DNA from: Deltaproteobacteria bacterium IMCC39146
Lineage (GTDB): Bacteria; Desulfobacterota; Desulfuromonadia; Desulfuromonadales; BM103
Assembly (NCBI GenBank): GCA_030005635.1
Contig: JARUHP010000005.1
Span: 152,714-216,713, forward strand
DNA: 64,000 nt
Reading direction: 5' to 3'
Shown here: one piece after another, positions 62,224 through 64,000 of the stretch
Position numbering within the stretch: the stretch's first letter is position 1
Layout of the letters: every line of letters begins with the position of its first letter
Translations under genes and position numbers: made by a program
The notes under the pieces: generated by a model
What the model saw: only the letters and a program-made list of their open reading frames with translations
Databases searched by the model: none
What the model was told of the DNA's origin: nothing

Positions 62224-63057
62224 TTATGATTCTGTGATCGCCATGCAGGCCAGCTCGACAACCTCTTCCAGAGGGAGGCGCTTATGCGTTTTTGCAAGAA
62301 AGCCACTACCATGGACAAAGCGGATCTCCTGATTATTTTCTATCACACGAAAATCCACGATTGTGTTATCGCCTAAACGCAACAACTCCCAGCCTTCTCC
62401 GCGATTGGATGGGGTGATACTGATCACGATATTCTCATCGTCCAGGAAGCGTAGGTAGAGTTCCATTGCCAGCTTGGGAGAATTGTCGATGTCACTGGCA
62501 ACAGCCTTAAGGTGTTTAATCTCTATTACTTTCGCCTCAGATTTGAGCCGCTCAAGGCGTTCCATCTTACGCCCGATCAAGGCGATCATGTTTTCGCCGA
62601 GCGACTTCATGAGGTCATAAAGTGGATTCTGGGCATTTAAAGACGCGAGACTGGCAAAGGTTGAAATGATGTAGCCGTCAATCGGTGACGAGGAAGCAAA
62701 GAGCACGCTCGAATCTACACCAAGGTGTTCGGCCGTACGGTAAGGACCACGAACGTCCATCATACTCATATACGGATACCATGCGAACATCAGCATGGCG
62801 GCGTCATGATGGCCAAGATGCTGCATAACCAGATGAAATGCACAAGGCAGTGAACGGTCCTGGTGGTGATCAAAGTTGTGGCGCTCAGGGCGAAGCTCCA
62901 TACCGACATCCACGACGTAAGTGTCGGGATCGTTTAAGTCTTCTTCGGTAGGTTCACGACGGAAAACTTCCGCTTGCTTCAAGGTTGCAAGCAATACACT
63001 CACAGAGAGGAAATCATCTTTGTGGGCGCTGCCTGGGTGGACCACGATTTTATACAT
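62224..63057 (-). CDS. MYG1/UPF0160-like DHH-type hydrolase
   Basis: 277 aa. HPGSAHKDDFLSVSVLLATL near 7-26 and YVVDVGMELRPERHNFDHHQ near 48-67 are the metal-binding motifs shared by MYG1 and the DHH phosphoesterase superfamily. MYG1 in eukaryotes is a 3'-5' RNA exonuclease; bacterial members are uncharacterised. The C-terminal half (ENIVISITPSNRGEGWELLRL) matches the family end. No membrane segments. Start ATG at 63057 with GAGG upstream. It stands alone. Confidence 0.8.
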   Translation of the reverse strand: MYKIVVHPGSAHKDDFLSVSVLLATLKQAEVFRREPTEEDLNDPDTYVVDVGMELRPERHNFDHHQDRSLPCAFHLVMQHLGHHDAAMLMFAWYPYMSMMDVRGPYRTAEHLGVDSSVLFASSSPIDGYIISTFASLASLNAQNPLYDLMKSLGENMIALIGRKMERLERLKSEAKVIEIKHLKAVASDIDNSPKLAMELYLRFLDDENIVISITPSNRGEGWELLRLGDNTIVDFRVIENNQEIRFVHGSGFLAKTHKRLPLEEVVELACMAITES

Positions 63058-63076
63058 TATCTAGAGCCTCATCTAG

Positions 63077-63110
63077 CAGCCTGTTCATGGTTAGTCCGAC
63101 AGGTTGCTAG
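63077..63110. repeat. TAGCAGCCTGT hairpin
   Basis: TAGCAGCCTGT...ACAGGTTGCTA with AGTCCG in the loop; relative of 27480-27510. It lies 20 bp upstream of the MYG1-like gene. Confidence 0.55.
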
Positions 63111-63248
63111 GGCAAATGATTGTTAACTTACACTATCCACTCTACCAGATTCTGTGCCCTGCATGATAGGTCAATGGAGGTTAACGCTTCTCACATTATA
63201 TTGAACAGGGAATGTTCTCTACTCCGTCTTTGCCGATTCAGCAATAAA

Positions 63249-63273
63249 AAAGGCCCACATATCGAAGGCCTTT
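63249..63273 (-). terminator. Hairpin with T-tract on the minus strand
   Basis: AAAGGCC...GGCCTTT; on the minus strand it is followed by TTTTT. No minus-strand gene is visible just upstream of it within the window, so its transcript is unknown. The rest of 63111-63496 shows no gene. Confidence 0.5.
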
Positions 63274-63496
63274 GATTAAAAAAATGGGTCATATTCCCCG
63301 CAGCTTGCTGCGTTGTTTAACTTTAAAGCAACAACCTTTGTTTCGCCGCTGTGAAAATCTATCAAGAACAATGGTTAGAGCAAAACCAAGAGCTCTTGTG
63401 AACGCTATTTACCAGGCACTAAGGCACTAAGAAAACCATTAATGTCAAAGGAAGCAATTTAACAGACATAATGGCTGACAGTTGAGCACAAAAAGA

Positions 63497-63576
63497 GACC
63501 TGCCCCTTGCAACGTGGGTTATGTTGGTGTTTTCGATAAAAACCCCAATACAGAGCCAAAACCAAGGAGGCAGGTC
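63497..63576 (+). promoter_or_regulatory. Inverted repeat sequestering the transposase start
   Basis: GACCTGCCCCTT (63497-63508) is complementary to AAGGAGGCAGGTC (63564-63576), which contains the ribosome-binding site directly before the IS110 transposase ATG. In RNA this would hide the site; it may also be part of the element's left-end structured RNA. Confidence 0.6.
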
Positions 63577-64000
63577 ATGGAAAAGTCTATCATGTATGTA
63601 GGTCTTGACGTCCACAAAAACTCCATTGAGATTGCATTTGCCGAAGCTGGCCGCGACGGTGAGGTTCGCAGTTATGGCAGCGTTGACGGGAGCTTAGCCG
63701 CTCTCGACAAGGTGATCCGCAAGCTAGTCTCCAAAAACTATGATCTACATTTCGTCTACGAAGCTGGCCCCTGCGGTTATGATATTTATCGGCATCTTGC
63801 GGCACAAGGTTTTGATTGCGCTATCGTTGCTCCATCGAAAATCCCCAAACAGAGCGGCAACCGAATCAAGAACGATCGCCGGGATGCCCAGATGCTTGCT
63901 CGACTGCACCGCGCTGGCGAATTAACCTCAGTCTATATCCCCTCTGTTGAAGATGAAGCCATGCGGGATTTAACCCGCTCCAGGGAAGACGTTAAAGCTT
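63577..64000 (+). CDS. IS110-family transposase (partial, runs off the window)
   Basis: First 141 residues seen. SIMYVGLDVHKNSIEIAFAEA carries the first Asp of the DEDD RuvC-like site near 11, FVYEAGPCGYDIYRHL the Glu near 60, and KNDRRDAQMLARLHRAGEL the Asp pair near 100. IS110 enzymes recombine with a bridge RNA encoded in the non-coding end of the element; the 63300-63576 region is a candidate for that end. AAGGAGG seven bases before the ATG. The C-terminal catalytic Ser domain lies beyond the window. Confidence 0.93.
   Translation, partial: MEKSIMYVGLDVHKNSIEIAFAEAGRDGEVRSYGSVDGSLAALDKVIRKLVSKNYDLHFVYEAGPCGYDIYRHLAAQGFDCAIVAPSKIPKQSGNRIKNDRRDAQMLARLHRAGELTSVYIPSVEDEAMRDLTRSREDVKA

Overview
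The window reads as chromosome of a Desulfuromonadales-type bacterium (Geobacter/Desulfuromonas/Pelobacter relatives). The evidence is gene content: a small c7-like multihaem lipoprotein, split pntAA/pntAB/pntB transhydrogenase, two ferredoxin-nitroreductase fusions, a DUF1858 redox-disulfide protein, an archease-RtcB pair, and the order pyrR-pyrB-pyrC-carA-carB-greA. The placement is an inference; no rRNA or other phylogenetic marker was compared.

Layout. 1-9.9 kb: short genes in repeat-rich DNA (HELVH protein, DUF309, small lipoprotein, SDR), an RNA-processing group (MBL-fold RNase Z-like, archease, RtcB), a HAD phosphatase, a 36-aa membrane peptide, and a three-gene cassette (unknown cysteine protein, AhpD-like, LCMT-type methyltransferase). 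10-22 kb: SelO, a DUF2270/CsbD-like group, ferredoxin-nitroreductase, DUF504-CBS, thioredoxin-like protein, PAS histidine kinase, archaeal-type methionine adenosyltransferase, Pcm, a Mut7-C RNase-like protein and a PQQ-type sugar dehydrogenase. 22.3-25.3 kb: two REP-associated tyrosine transposases (RAYTs) with a broken gene fragment between them. 25-41 kb: RecQ, a YchF-like P-loop protein, a second DUF2270 locus in fused form, PdxB, histidine phosphatase, RIO kinase, DbpA, patatin, cupin, a second ferredoxin-nitroreductase, three-haem lipoprotein and a YqjM-like flavoenzyme. 41-42.9 kb: AT-rich accessory stretch. 42.9-53.5 kb: minus-strand housekeeping block (RecG, DUF1858, GreA, CarB, CarA, PyrC, PyrB, PyrR) with a readable PyrR attenuator. 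53.6-63 kb: YheU, GIY-YIG, CmoA-CmoB, GerMN-like lipoprotein, SseB-like, transhydrogenase, cold-shock protein, MYG1-like. The window ends inside an IS110 transposase.

The most striking aspect is the intergenic DNA. Several dispersed repeat families occupy almost every gap: (i) about 30 short palindromes of the type GGGGACACT...AGTGTCCC, many with an extra GTGTCCC arm; (ii) a GGGGGACATAATACCTATTC repeat that forms both ends of one RAYT unit; (iii) 50-bp palindromes of the GGGGTCAGGTCTTGAATGG type; (iv) a ~95-bp element starting GGGGTCGGACCA; (v) inverted repeats built on AACGCAAAG/CTTTGCGTT.

A sixth family is the best candidate for something new: three ~190-bp copies (1524-1715, 14435-14626, 61847-62036) that share a terminal stem, internal hairpins, a promoter-like upstream box at fixed spacing and a T-tract at the same end. 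They look like an independently transcribed, multi-copy structured RNA.
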